Part shown: positions 20,201 through 31,244 of the stretch, piece after piece
Numbering within the stretch: the first letter of the stretch is position 1
Layout of the letters: each line of letters opens with the position of its first letter
Origin: Cymbomonas tetramitiformis
Lineage: Eukaryota > Chlorophyta > Pyramimonadophyceae > Pyramimonadales > Pyramimonadaceae
Assembly (NCBI GenBank): GCA_001247695.2
Contig: LGRX02028683.1
Coordinates: 17,174-81,173 of the forward strand
Length of the DNA: 64,000 nucleotides
Direction: 5' to 3'
Made by a program: the position numbers and the translations under genes
The notes under the pieces: generated by a model
The model's database searches: none
Seen by the model: only the letters and a program-made list of their open reading frames with translations
Told to the model about the DNA's origin: nothing

Positions 20201-23200
20201 GCGCCCTTGAAACCTGGCGGGGACTTTTGTTTTTGCTTCTCTGAGGCTGCACGCACGGGTGCCCCCTTCGCCACATAAAACCCCTCCTCCACGAAAGGGA
20301 GCAGAGGCAGCAGCGTGGTCAGACTAAGCGGAATTTCCTCCTGGTCATTGACTGAATAGATCTTCACGCTCTCCTCACCCGTGTCCTGGTCAACGACCGT
20401 TCTGTGTCTGCCTTCGAGCGCACTCGGGAAGGGCTTCCGAACCGCGTTCGCAAGTTTGGAGATGACCCCGTGCTGGGTGTTAATCAGGTCCGCCAGCAGC
20501 GGTCCAGATCCTGTGAGCAAGACTTGGTGCTCACGTAGCACCGCAAGTTGCCGGGCTGTGCAGCACCTGTCGAGTTCCCCAGTTCTGACCGTACCGTCCA
20601 CCTGTCCCTGCCTGCGGTTGTAATGATACCTGACTAGCCCCCTCGTGGTGGCACTAAGTTGAGAGGTCTGCTTGACATGAAAGGCCTCACTTTCCCTGAA
20701 CACCTCTCTCGGCCTTTCTCGAAGGTCTTCCCTGGTGGCGGTGGCCATCTGCAGGGCGCTCGCCACACTTTGTGCGTACGTGGCCAGCAGTGGTGTGTGC
20801 CCAAGCCCGTAGGAGGTTTTCGGGAGTGCCGTGTAGCAATTAGCGGTGCCTCTTGGCAATCCATTAAGGAGCTTGTATGCCCCACCGATAATCGCGTCTA
20901 GGTCCTCGATTTCCTTGGTAGAAAAAATTCCTAAGGGAAGGGCATATCTTAGCTGTCCTATAATTGCCGAGCGGAGGACTTCCTCCTGCTGTCCGCTCGT
21001 CAGGGGGGAGTGGAGGAGCGCCTGTATCCTTTCCCTTGCCTGCAGAAAGGAGGCTTGCTTTTGGACCGTCCAGTCCCCCGAGAGGGCCACTTGTATCCCA
21101 AGGTACTTGTATGGGTCATCCGGGTGGAGGTACGGGAATCCATGCTTGCCTACCCTGGGGGTGCGCATGGTGACATCCTCGTATGTCTCCTCAGGGATTG
21201 GAGACCCTTTTTCGTCCGTTCCCGTGATTCCGCATTTGGTCTTGTTGATTCGAAGTCCACTCCAGTTGGAGTAGAGCTCCAGCTTCCTGACTTGCACTGC
21301 CAGTTGCGTTGCCGACTCCGCGATCAGGGCGAGATCGTCCACGTATGCCGCCGAGGAAGTGCGAATTGGTTTGTCCGAATCCGTGAGGCGGTGCAGATAC
21401 CCCTTGTTGCCCGCCTTGAGCCAGCGTAGTAGGGGTTCCAAATAGAGAATAAAGAGAAGGGGGCTCAGCGAGTCTCCCTGCACTAGTCCCCTTTTGACCA
21501 TGAGGGGCTCCGAGCTGTGGTGCTCTATCTTTGAGGCCATCCTAAAAGGTGACTTGTGTGCCTCCCCCCCGTAGAGGTCCGCCACCACTCTGACCGCGTC
21601 CTCCGGGATCCCCAGGTACTTCATGGTGTGCTGGAGTCTGTCATGCTCCACCGACCCGTAGGCGTTCTCGAAGTCCACGTAGAGAACATGCAGTTGGCTG
21701 TGGGACAGTTTGCTGTCCTCGATAACATGCTGCAGTCGAAGGAGCTGGTTGATCGTGCTTCTGTGTTTCCTAGAACCCATCTGCTCTTGGCTGTGGATAC
21801 TGTTTACCTCGCAGAACGTGGATAGAACCTCCGTGACCATTGCCGTATAAAGCTTGAGAATTGTGCGGAGAAGCCCTATGGGCCTGTAATTGGAAAACAC
21901 AGAGGTGTCCCCTTTCTTATGTAGGTAGACGAAGGTGCCCAACTTCCATGTGCCTGGGGTTATCCCCGCTTTCCACATCGCCCTCATGAGCGAGAAGAGA
22001 AATTCGTGGAATTCCTCCGGCATAGCCTTGAGGATTTCATTTGGTACCGCATCCGGGCCGGCTGCCTTCCCATTGGGGAGCCGTTTGACAATTTGTCTGT
22101 AGAGTTCAATAGTGAGCCTGCTCCCAAGCTCCATCTTCCTCGGTCTTTGCCCCGGTTTCATGCTATCCGGGGCTTCCGCCGCCAGCCATGGCATCTCTTC
22201 GTCCAGTTGGTCCGTCCTGGGGTGTTCGAAGCAATATGGGTCCGAGTGGGCCATGTGCCCCGAAAAGGCCTCCGCGGTGGCCACCGCCCCGACCGCCATT
22301 TTGTTGTTTCTGTCCCATATCCCCAAGGTTCTTCCTTTCGGGAGTGCGTCGCGGTCTCTGAAGACGAACCTGTGGGCTGACTTTTTCATGCGATAGTAGT
22401 TACTACGGAATTGTTGGACAAATGTCTCCCAGGTTTCGGCTTTGTGGTCTTTGATAACGGACTTGGCTTCCTGCCTGAACCTGCGCATCTCAGACTCCGC
22501 CCACCAGTGGGGGTCTTCCGGCTCCGCACACGTGTCAGGTCTGCCCTTCGCCGTGTCCCGTGGCTCCGCCATGGCTTCCTCTAGCAGTGCCGCGCTGGGG
22601 GTTTCCCCTGTTGCCTTTTCTATCGCAAGCATCTCCTGTAGGACCGCCGCTGCCTTCAGCGCTTTATCACGCTTCCTGAATTTAGCTTTTGGTAGTCTGA
22701 CCCCTGTGTTGGGGTCCCTGGTGACCTTGGGCTTGCACCTGACGGTTTCGAGGGGGATCTCCACGGCCCGCATGGCTTGCTGAAGGACCCCATCAACTGC
22801 CTTCCCGGCCTCATCAATTCTTTCCCTGGCGTCCGGGCTTCCCCTTTCCGCCGCGTCGACCGCGTTTTCGATCACTGTCTTGAATTCATTTTCCCTGAGA
22901 CTCGGTTGGAGCGCCGAGTCTATTGCCGCCTTCATTGAGCGTTGCAAGGCTTTGGAGATCGGGAATTGATATTTCGTGATCGGGTCGGGTTTCGCCTGCT
23001 CTTCCACTATCGGTGTGGTCGTGTGAAGCTTCCACAGCGGCACCGCCGCCACTGCCGCTTGGTGGTCGCTGCAGTGCCTGTGTGCCCTGGTGTCGATCGG
23101 GTGCCGTTCGTCAGCGATCCGCTGAAGCTCTTCTGACGCTAACCACCCATCGATTTTGTGGTCCCCAAACGTGGGTCCTTGCGGGCAGCTGATCTCTGCA

Positions 23201-24754
23201 AGGCCCGCCCGGTCAGACATCTCTCTCCATGCACGGTGTTCTATCCCGTCTTGCTCTCTGGGGATCTCCGCGACGTTGAAGTCTCCCCCCACCACCATGT
23301 GCTCCCCCTTCCTGGAAGCCACTGCGGCCTCTCGGGCTATGTAATCACGGATACACGTCCTGACCACCGCTTCTTCCGGGTGGGGAGGGTTGTAGACACC
23401 GAGCACGTGCACCTTCACGCCGCTTGGCAGCGTAATAACTACATGCTGTAAATACCCTTTCGCGTATCTGGGGACTTCACGGTTAGCGCGCACGTCCGTC
23501 CTGTCGTAGGGGCGTCTGAGGGCTAGGACCACCCCCCCTCTGTATGAAGTACCATCCGCCCCCCTCCGCTGGATTCCATGGCACGGCGCTGAGTGCCAGG
23601 CGCTGTAACCCAGACCTTGGAGTTTTTTTGGTCCCATGGGGCCCGCCGCCTTTGTTTCTGTGAGAACCAGCACGTCCGGCTGGTGTTCTTCGCAACTCCT
23701 GGCGAGGTCATAGTACGCGTGGTCGCTTCCTCTGATATTCCAGGTCATCAGGGACAGCCTACCTTCCTCCCCCACATCTGGTGGGGGTGTTTGATTCTCT
23801 TTATCGCTGTGGTGATTTGGTTCATTTTTAGATTCCCGTGCACTATTGCCCCAGCTGCCAAGTACGGTCTTTGCGCCTGCCCTATGCTGTCTCTTCTGCT
23901 GAGCTGGCGCCTGTCCACTTCCCGTCACTTGTTGTAGTGGCCTGAGCACTGCCCTTTTGCCGGGTACTCTACCGCTCCCGCTCCGGGTGCCGGCCTGGCC
24001 TTCCGCGTGTTCCTCCTGCTTGGTGGCGATTTGCATGACGATTCTGTGTTGTTTTGCCACCCTATTGTTTGTCGTTTTCCCAGTGCCCCCAGCGGCTCTG
24101 TGCGCCGCCCTTGGCCAGGTTGACCTCTCTGGGGATTTCGTCCAGTCGCACCATGCTGCCGCCATCACCGCGACCCAGACCCCACACTGAAAGTCATCGT
24201 ACTGAGTACGGAGTTTGGTGCACGTGATTTCGGTAGGGACCCCCTGCCTTGTCCTTCTCTCTGCCCACTTTCGGGTGGCGTCCAGCAGCTCAGCATGCCC
24301 CCTCGCTCCTTCCCGTGGGTTGGGTCCGTAGGAGTCAAAGAGGTGCACGTGGGTGCCCCCCCCTTCCCCGGCCTGTTGGTCAAAGAAGAGGGCCCTCCAG
24401 TGCTCTCCGTCACACAGCGGCTGGTACGCGAACCTCCCGTTCGCGAGTAGGCCATCGATCCCATCTCTGGCCAGAAGTTTGGAGAGGAATTTGTGCTGGT
24501 TCATCTCCTCCGGCGGAGTCGGGTCAATTGTGTGAAGGTACCTGCTGAGTTGCACATCCGATACACGTCCCTCCACCGTGTAGAGGCCCCCCTCCTCTTG
24601 GGGGTTCGCGCCCCGTGTCTGGTTCCTTGGGGGGGGCCGCTTTTCACCCCCCCCACCGCTAAGGGGGGGGGTGGAGGGTTGATCTGTAGCTTCCCCTCCT
24701 CTGCGAGACTTCCTGTTCTTGTCCCTATCTTCGAGCTCTTTCCTGACTTTCCTT
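20056..24754 (-). CDS. Element A polyprotein, N-terminal part: C48-like protease, APE endonuclease, reverse transcriptase
   Basis: The frame opens at 25206, but its first ~148 codons belong to gypsy #1 gag, so the element part starts at 24754 by chance read-through. The first element Met is in EEMNQHKF. A Ulp1/C48-like protease has His in GEHW at 24399, Asp in LFDSYG and Cys in FQCGVW near 24183. An exonuclease-endonuclease-phosphatase (APE) domain follows: LMTWNIRGS, LTETKA, GGDFNVAE, GDHKIDGWL, CSDHQA. The reverse transcriptase has NGKAAGPDAVPNEIL, YRPIGLL, YVDFENAYGSV (catalytic Asp), QGDSLSPLLF, and AYVDD (catalytic pair), then the thumb. The APE nicks target DNA and the RT copies element RNA from the nick (target-primed reverse transcription). 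The frame is lost around 20,200-20,240, and the last ~40 codons are out of frame. Confidence 0.85.
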
Positions 24755-24763
24755 TCCTTAACC

Positions 24764-26017
24764 AGGGTGTTGATCGTGTTGACGAGTTTGCCAGACTCGT
24801 TCTTAGCACCCTGATTATTATGTTGCTGCTGTCTTCTGAAAGGATTCTGAGCTGGAGGCTTGCCTTGTATGGCTTTTCCTTCTGGAGTCCTGGTGGAGAA
24901 ACACTCCTTTGTGGCGTGATTGGTACGACCACAACGTTGGCAAGGCTGAGGAGGATTTGGTGCTGCTCCTTTTCCTTTCCCTTTCCCTTTGCCTTTTCCA
25001 CCTTTCCCTTTGCTCCGATTCTGATTGGCATTTGGATTTTGATTGCCATTTTGATTCTGATTCCAGTTCCTACTATTAGATCTGTCATATGGCTTTCTGC
25101 CACGCCCTTTGTCCTTCTCCTTTCTGACTGGGCCTCCTGATGACTGCTCCTTTTGCCCCCGATAGTGTAGGGTCTCTGACTGCTTCGAATGAACAACGTA
25201 ATTCAAGTCGAGCAGGATCTGTGTGGTTTGTGACCACGACAGATTATATTCCTTTCGTCTTCTGTAAGGAATCTCAGATGGAACTGTTTGCGGAGATCAG
25301 GATCCATGTTGTTGACGAATCTGTCCTTTATCAACACATCATCCAGATCAACTGCTGCTAATGCAGCCAATGACGTGAACGTGCGTAGATAATCTGAGAA
25401 AGTCTGGTTCCCTTGAGTCAGCGCCATTAGGTGTTTCTTAGCCACTGATCTTTTATGGGGGTTGCCAAACCGATTGAGGAAAATCCTTCCGACCTTCTCA
25501 TATGTGGCATTTGGTTGTTTTGCCACGACCTGGAAATAATGTCGGTCGTTGTTTTGTATGAGTGTCAGGAATACTGTGATCAGGTCCTTGTCTGGAACTC
25601 CTGGATAAGTGAACTGAAAGTATCTATCCACTGTTTCCAACCAAATCTCTGCATCCTGTCCTGCTTTAAATTCCCTAGGTGGTGCATTTTCACCTTTGGA
25701 ACTAAAGTGGATGGAGCTGGTGCTGGTATTGGATCATCATCAGGGTCTGTGAAAACTGTTGGAGCATGTTCCTCTGTATACTCCTCGTCTGGTTCCTGTG
25801 GTTCATTCTCAGGATCTCTATATCTGCTCATGTCGGGCCTCATGCGACTGATATTATCGAAGTACCCTATTTGGTCGAATCTGGTCTGGGTATTGTCATA
25901 ACCAGCGAGCCACTTGGGTATCTTGAACCGACTGTAGGCATCGTAAGAACCTAAGATGTCAAAGAACCATGTTGACGGATCTGCATTGATAGCTGGAATA
26001 TCTGATTCTTCTGCCAT
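24764..26017 (-). pseudogene. Gypsy #1 gag with CCHC knuckle, frameshifted
   Basis: It starts at MAEESDIPAI (26017). An acidic N-terminal region is followed, after a frame change near 25700, by a capsid-like segment (DAEIWLETVDRYFQF, then FGNPHKRSVAKKHL). A second frame change near 25265 leads into a basic Asn/Gly/Lys-rich region and a zinc knuckle CQRCGRTNHATKEC (C-X2-C-X4-H-X4-C) at about 24940-24900. Gag would form virus-like particles and bind element RNA. At 24764 it meets element A; its reading continues at 14283. At least two frameshifts make this copy defective. Confidence 0.75.
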
Positions 26018-29000
26018 CTAAAAAACAAAACACAACACCAAAATACCTTCAACTGGCTGAGTGTGTGTGTGTATATATAGTATATATATCTATATTTTGT
26101 ACATGTATTATATCTGTACATTATAATGAGGTGATGTATGTATATATCCACCTTCTTCCCCCCTCAAGGAAGTGTGAACACACAGGCAGTTGTCAAGTGC
26201 CTTTATACCTCATGATATAGCATGCAGTCCTTATAGGAAGCAGCTTATACAGTTTTAGGGTTGAAGCCCTACAGTCCTTGGGTTGTCGCCCTACAGTTTT
26301 TGGGTTGTTGCCCTACAGTTCTTGGGTTGTAGCCCGAAATATTGTCATGACTGTGCTGATTTCAGCATGACATATATGCCAAACACAAAGTTTTTCCTAT
26401 TATATAGGTGGCATTTCAGGGTATATAGTGTTACAGTGACCCTTATCTCCCACAGTGATATTAGGGTGTTACTTGCCATCAGTAACCCTAAAATATGTTA
26501 AATTAAAGCAGTATGAACATTTTGCAAAGAAATTTAAGCAAAACTGCATTTAATTTTTCACTGTGTATCACGTGGTTTTTAGGAGGTATGTTACACCCCT
26601 GTAACTGTACACGTGAATATATGCAAAATTAGGGCGTTACAGGTGCTGTACTATTTTGAGCATATTTTCCAATAGCCAATAAAATAGGGTAACGAAAAAA
26701 ATGAAACCCAAATTTTCATTTTCAGATCTAATGTATTTATTTTTCACGTATTTTAGTACAGCAATTCTGTATACCCCTAGATGTTACACACCTGATATTT
26801 AGGGTGTTATACGAGATATGACCAGGCACATTATGTTTTTCAGATACCTTAATAGGTATAAAATCATAATTTGAAATAAAATGGGGTCGGAATTTCAGTT
26901 TTGAAATTTATCGCCAACGATTTTTACCCATTTTCCACCTTTTTTTGACCATTAAATATTTACCTCAGTAATATATCTCGGTGTGTGTGGAAGTTGCAAG
27001 TTACAGAACTAATGCAACTTATCTCACTTTTGCACATGATATTTTTCATGGCAATATAGTGAATATATCTGATGGTCAACATCTATGGTTGAACACATAT
27101 ATGGGTTTTACTGATTTGAAACCCATGGAAGTTGGTCCACTTCCCAATGATTTATTAGGTGTATCAACTATAAGCGGGTTAACCACTTAAGTGATAACTT
27201 GTCAGAACCTATGATATATTTGGGCATATGGCTGTGCACTGAGAGCATATCAAAATGATATCTCTAGATTCCAAATATATCAGGACATAGCTTGATAATA
27301 ATCTAAGCAGTTCCACACAACACAATGTGTGTGTGTGTGTGTGGTGTCCACAACAACCTCTATCAGTTCAATATATTGTTACTGATCTGAGAATGTACAT
27401 GCTTATTGTGCTGAATCAATTCTGAATCAATTGTCACAATGCAGTGTGGATGTTGTTCTTGCTCCAGCGATGATATGTGGGACGAGTGAACAATGCTCAG
27501 CAGTGACCAGCTGCTTATCTGAGCATTGTATGATGCCTTCGGGTCTGGAGATTTCTCCATCCAGCCCTACAACATGTTGGTTGATTCTGTCCCCCATCTA
27601 TCGCCATCACTTGACATCCAGCTGCTATCGTGATCAAGCTGGATGGTACTATGTATCATGTGTTGATATGATTATTGATCATTACACTTTCGAGTCAGTG
27701 CATTGTCAACTTACATAGTAGTGTCAGTGATTATTTATTACACTTGTGAATCAGTGTAAGGTCATATATTTAATGATACATAAGTTATGTGTTCATGTTT
27801 ACTGCAACTTATGTTCATGTACTTCTTGATTGAGTACATGTGAGTGTGTGTGGAATTGTTCACTATACACACTTGTATACAGGTGATTACTGGTATTACA
27901 CTATACCAAGATGATTTATCATGTAGGATGATCTGTATACCAAGTACTGAATAAATCTAACATGATATATATCAGCTTAGTGGTGATTGTAATCCTGCAT
28001 ACTCTCATTTACAGTAATGAGTTGCTTGGTTTATTTCACATGTAGTTCCGGTGAGCAATCCATTCAGTGATCCACCATAGAGCGAACATGCTCATCCCAA
28101 ATCCTTCGTCAGAGCATGTCGAGCTAATTATGGTGTTAAGATCACCTTCAGGCACCTTACACTTACATGGGTTCCAATATAGCTTACATGCACTGCAGTA
28201 TGCTTTGTGCAATGTATGATGTATTGTGATGTGATGCAATATGTCCCAGTTGTTATCGTGATCAAACTGGTTTGTACATTACAGCTGTTATCGTGATCAA
28301 GCTGTATGAATAATGCATGCACATATCACAGTGATGCAGTTGCTCAGTATAATAATGTACATGTGATGTAATGCACATCTGCTGCATGCACTCAGTATAT
28401 ACTCAATGATGGTGTATACTGCAAGTATATGTGTGTGTGTGTGTGTGGTGCTGCAGGTATTATAATCTCCGCACACTCGATTTTTGCACACACTATGATG
28501 TTGCTGCAGAGTATTCAGTTATCTGTCATGTTGAGTGTGTGTGTGTGTAAGCTATTCACACAGCATGTATGCAGTACACACTCATGATTGCAGGTTTGTA
28601 TACGACTCTGACAGTGAATGAATTATAATATCTCAGCAAGCATTAGAGTATTGTATGGCATGCTGCAATATACTGTCATCATGCGTCCGTTCATGATAAT
28701 CCCAGTAAGTATACACATATTCTGTCAAGGATATCATGATGCGCGCAGCGTGATTATTGCAACTATTGATAATGACGGTATTTTGATGACATTTTGCATA
28801 CTGACATCGTCATCAAAAACTGCAAAGTAATCGTCGTGTACAGTGAGCGATTTATTGCGATCATCAAAATCGCGATGGTGCGCGCTGCTAATGATGAGCA
28901 CATCTTGTCGCAGTATGAATAGCACATGATACAAATGCTATTTCTCGCGCGGAACATATTCTGATGATGATTTTCGCATCCGCGTCTCAATATTGCGAAT

Positions 29001-29303
29001 TTCGTACAACTGCGAATCGTATCTGCGCGTATATGTGATCGCTGCGCATATGTATGCTGGATGCACACCTTCTCGCGCTGTATAGGTGACAATATGTACG
29101 ATCTGCGACTGCGAATATGACGATATATCCTCGCGCACAATATTCGCTTATGCAGCGGTCAGTATATGCAGTATATCGGTATATGTGCGATTGCGACGCC
29201 TGTTATGATTAGCGCTCCGCAACCTGCGCACACAATATTCGATATCTATGCTGCACTCACACAAGATTGTCCTCGTTCTCGCCTTGACGAGTAGAATACC
29301 AAC
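26018..29303 (-). other. Long non-coding leader of gypsy #1
   Basis: About 3.3 kb lies between PBS and gag with no supportable ORF; it is AT-rich with TG microsatellites (27328, 28433). It aligns in inverted orientation with 35997-39140 of gypsy #2, for example CTTCGGGTCTGGAGAT..CTCCATCCAGCCCTACA at 27537 and near 37800, and the TTCCCCCCTCAAGGAAGTG block at 26155 and 39112. Near the gag end it carries several TTAGGGTGTTAC-type motifs and a 27-bp tandem repeat. Confidence 0.7.
26256..26342. repeat. Tandem ~27-bp repeat of a GGGTTG..GCCC dyad
   Basis: Four copies of the form GGGTTGTNGCCCTACAGTTYTT occur in a row. Each is itself a small dyad (GGGTTG/GCCC). Relatives are at 38995-39020 in gypsy #2 and, as GGGCTGCAACCCGAGAACTGC, near 40395, 40430, 42548, 55484 and 55510. 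It is not a CRISPR: there are no unique spacers. Confidence 0.75.
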
Positions 29304-29814
29304 TGATAAGGTCTCGCTGGCAAGCTGCGAGATATGATATGAAAGGATAGCACGGATGTTATTGAACAGTAATAACTCGTGCAGCGTAAGAGCGGGTGAT
29401 GAGTGCAGTGCTTCGTCCGAAGATACTGCTGTAGCACAACGCTACCTCATCTATACCGAATGCCTCGCATCTCATAGATGCCACCGCTATTGGGTTGTGA
29501 ACCCAAGGCATTGGTTGAACAATTAGTATCGGCTGAACGAATAAGCCATATGATACTCACATGCTTGTTCAGAACATGCTCTACTGGCCTCTCGATGACA
29601 TGTGTCATTCAAGTCTCACCTTGAGTAAATGACAGATGATATGATTTATCATCTCGATGACATGTACAGTCATAGTCGACCGTACTGACGACTGTCTGTC
29701 ATTATAATATATGACATGACTCGACATGACATGACATGACATGGTATGACATGTCTGACAGGTATGACACGCATGACATGTATGACACATGTGTCATCGG
29801 TCATAACCCTGACA
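29304..29814 (-). repeat. 5' LTR of gypsy #1 (511 bp)
   Basis: In element sense it begins TGTCAGGGTTATGACC (29814 downward) and ends before the PBS-like GGTATTCTACTC. It matches the 630-bp LTRs of gypsy #2 (35367-35996 and 56540-57169) over the TGTCAT-repeat region and over the GGTTGTGAACCC block, with internal deletions and substitutions. It is therefore more diverged and probably older. Confidence 0.8.
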
Positions 29815-29949
29815 GTGTCGATCTCAATGTGAGATCTCCACTAGGCCATCTGAAATCTCCTCGTTCGATAATCTCATCGTTCGGTATTTTGTTACAAACA
29901 GCGAGCGCATGTGCGAACATCTGTTGATCTGCTTACTTCAGCTGTTCGT

Positions 29950-30012
29950 CATGCGATGGCGCGGGCGATGGCGTTGGCGTTGGCGTTAGCGTTGGTGTTG
30001 GCGTTGGGGTCG
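29950..30012 (+). repeat. GGCGTT hexanucleotide microsatellite
   Basis: An imperfect run of GGCGTT/GGCGAT units lies between the gypsy #1 LTR and the 30150 element. The rest of 29815-30149 shows no feature. Confidence 0.7.
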
Positions 30013-30149
30013 CTGCGCCATTTCCTTTGGCGCTCGTCTCATCGACAGTCTATCATCGTCGCTCATTGCAATTCGAGCTTGCTATGGTGACGCTAACTCG
30101 ACGAATGGCTATATTTACGTGCTATGTTTTTGTAAGGGGGACTCGTAGT

Positions 30150-31236
30150 CAGGGCTCGGTATCGGTTGATTTTTGAAAAATCGATAGCAACTGATAGTCC
30201 GAATTTTTGGAATCGATCGATAGGGATACCATGCAATTTTATATCGTATGACTATGATAGAGGTCAGCCATGCATCGATCGATCGTGATAGTTTCAGAGG
30301 TTGCATCGATTGATCCTAATACTTGAGAATAAACATTTATAACTATCGAATATATACAAATAGTGATTCATACTTCGACCGATACCGACAATTACACATA
30401 TTGTACCGATAATCCATGATAATCAAGTCTAACCGATAATAGGGTATGCAGATGCTCAATGCATAAATTCACTACTGCCTATTAACTTGCCATCATATCA
30501 AATATTAATACTATCTACTGGGTGTTTACACTGGCCATCGTGATATGCTCATTGCTCAAGTGTGCATACTGGTGCTCTACTGCAAGGTTAATATCATCTA
30601 CTCGTGGGTGTTTCCACTCGCCATCATGATATGCTCAATCAAGCGTGCATTCATTGGTGCGTTTCTGCAAGGCACCATGCATGCGCCCTACACCACTAAA
30701 CAAACACTCCACACCTGCAGAGCTACCTGGTGGTGCATGGAACTGCCTACTCATTTTGAACAAGTGTGGCAGTGTCGCCTTACGCCCGATCCACCACAGA
30801 CTCCAATAGGACAGAGGAACGCGGCGCATCAGGCATGGCCAAATAGCGGGCTATCTAGCTCATCACGATCGGCGCAAGGCACCACTACCTCGGCAAACTC
30901 GTCTTCCTCATTTCCGTTCAACAGATCAAATCCGTTGGAATTGATTGTGAGCCGTGCCCGTTGTGCTGCAGGGGGGTCCCACCGAAATTATCGATGGGAA
31001 ACCGATACCTGGTCATAATTCATCGAACGATACCGATATTTTGAATTCATCTAACCGATCGATAGGGATGATACGACCCGAAATATCGATGAATACTAAT
31101 TGCTAGATTTTTCTATGTAGCGTAATCGATCGATACCGATTATGCGCGTGAGCTGATCGATCGATGATGATAGTGACCGATTTTCGGTCGATACACCGAT
31201 AGATCTAACTATCGGCGTAATCGATACCGAGCCTTG
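30150..31236. mobile_element. Non-autonomous hAT element (1087 bp)
   Basis: A perfect 8-bp target duplication CTCGTAGT lies at 30142-30149 and 31237-31244. The terminal inverted repeats are CAGGGCTCGGTATCGG on the left and CAAGGCTCGGTATCGA inverted on the right. Subterminal ATCGATCGATAGGGAT and GATACCGAT motifs are at both ends, as in the autonomous hAT at 6734, but the terminal sequence differs, so it belongs to another subfamily. The only ORFs are short and unrecognised (30545-31018 is the longest), so it would depend on a transposase supplied elsewhere. Confidence 0.85.
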
Positions 31237-31244
31237 CTCGTAGT

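Larger units (their letters stand above)
14293..24754 (-). mobile_element. Dualen-like non-LTR retrotransposon A (10,462 bp)
   Basis: The 9-bp target duplication TCCTTAACC is at 14284-14292 and 24755-24763, splitting gypsy #1 between codons of its gag-pol linker. The element is on the minus strand, its 3' end at 14293 carrying a tail of C-interrupted T runs. Coding content in order: C48-like cysteine protease, APE-type endonuclease, RT, second C48-like protease, chromodomain-like segment, PCIF1-like methyltransferase domain, RNase H, CCHC finger and restriction-like endonuclease. Having both APE and restriction-like endonucleases is the hallmark of the Dualen/RandI family. Compared with element B it lacks the 5' monomers, so it is probably 5'-truncated. 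Confidence 0.85.
12360..29814 (-). mobile_element. Ty3/gypsy retrotransposon #1 (truncated pol, 5' LTR present), host of element A
   Basis: On the minus strand from the right: LTR 29304-29814, a PBS-like GGTATTCTAC, a leader of about 3.3 kb, gag at 26017-24764, then (across element A) a linker, aspartic protease and the first part of RT ending near 12736, and a 3'-internal fragment at 12360-12470. The rest of RT, RNase H, integrase and the 3' LTR are missing. The coding parts contain several frameshifts and stops. LTR and leader match gypsy #2 at 35367-39140 in inverted orientation, so the two are family members. Confidence 0.75.

Noticed and set aside
20200..20240. Programmed -1 frameshift site in element A
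   Set aside because: The A-rich stretch contains only five consecutive A before C and does not form a canonical X XXY YYZ heptamer in frame; element B needs no shift.
14666..25140. Plus-strand ORFs opposite element A
   Set aside because: Antisense shadows of a GC-rich coding strand; the minus strand carries all recognisable catalytic motifs.
24764..25206. Gag zinc knuckle as a native N-terminal domain of the Dualen-like polyprotein
   Set aside because: The target duplication at 24755-24763 shows this part belongs to gypsy #1; the fusion is accidental read-through.
26256..26342. Possible CRISPR array
   Set aside because: Repeats are directly adjacent without unique spacers, and the DNA is clearly eukaryotic.
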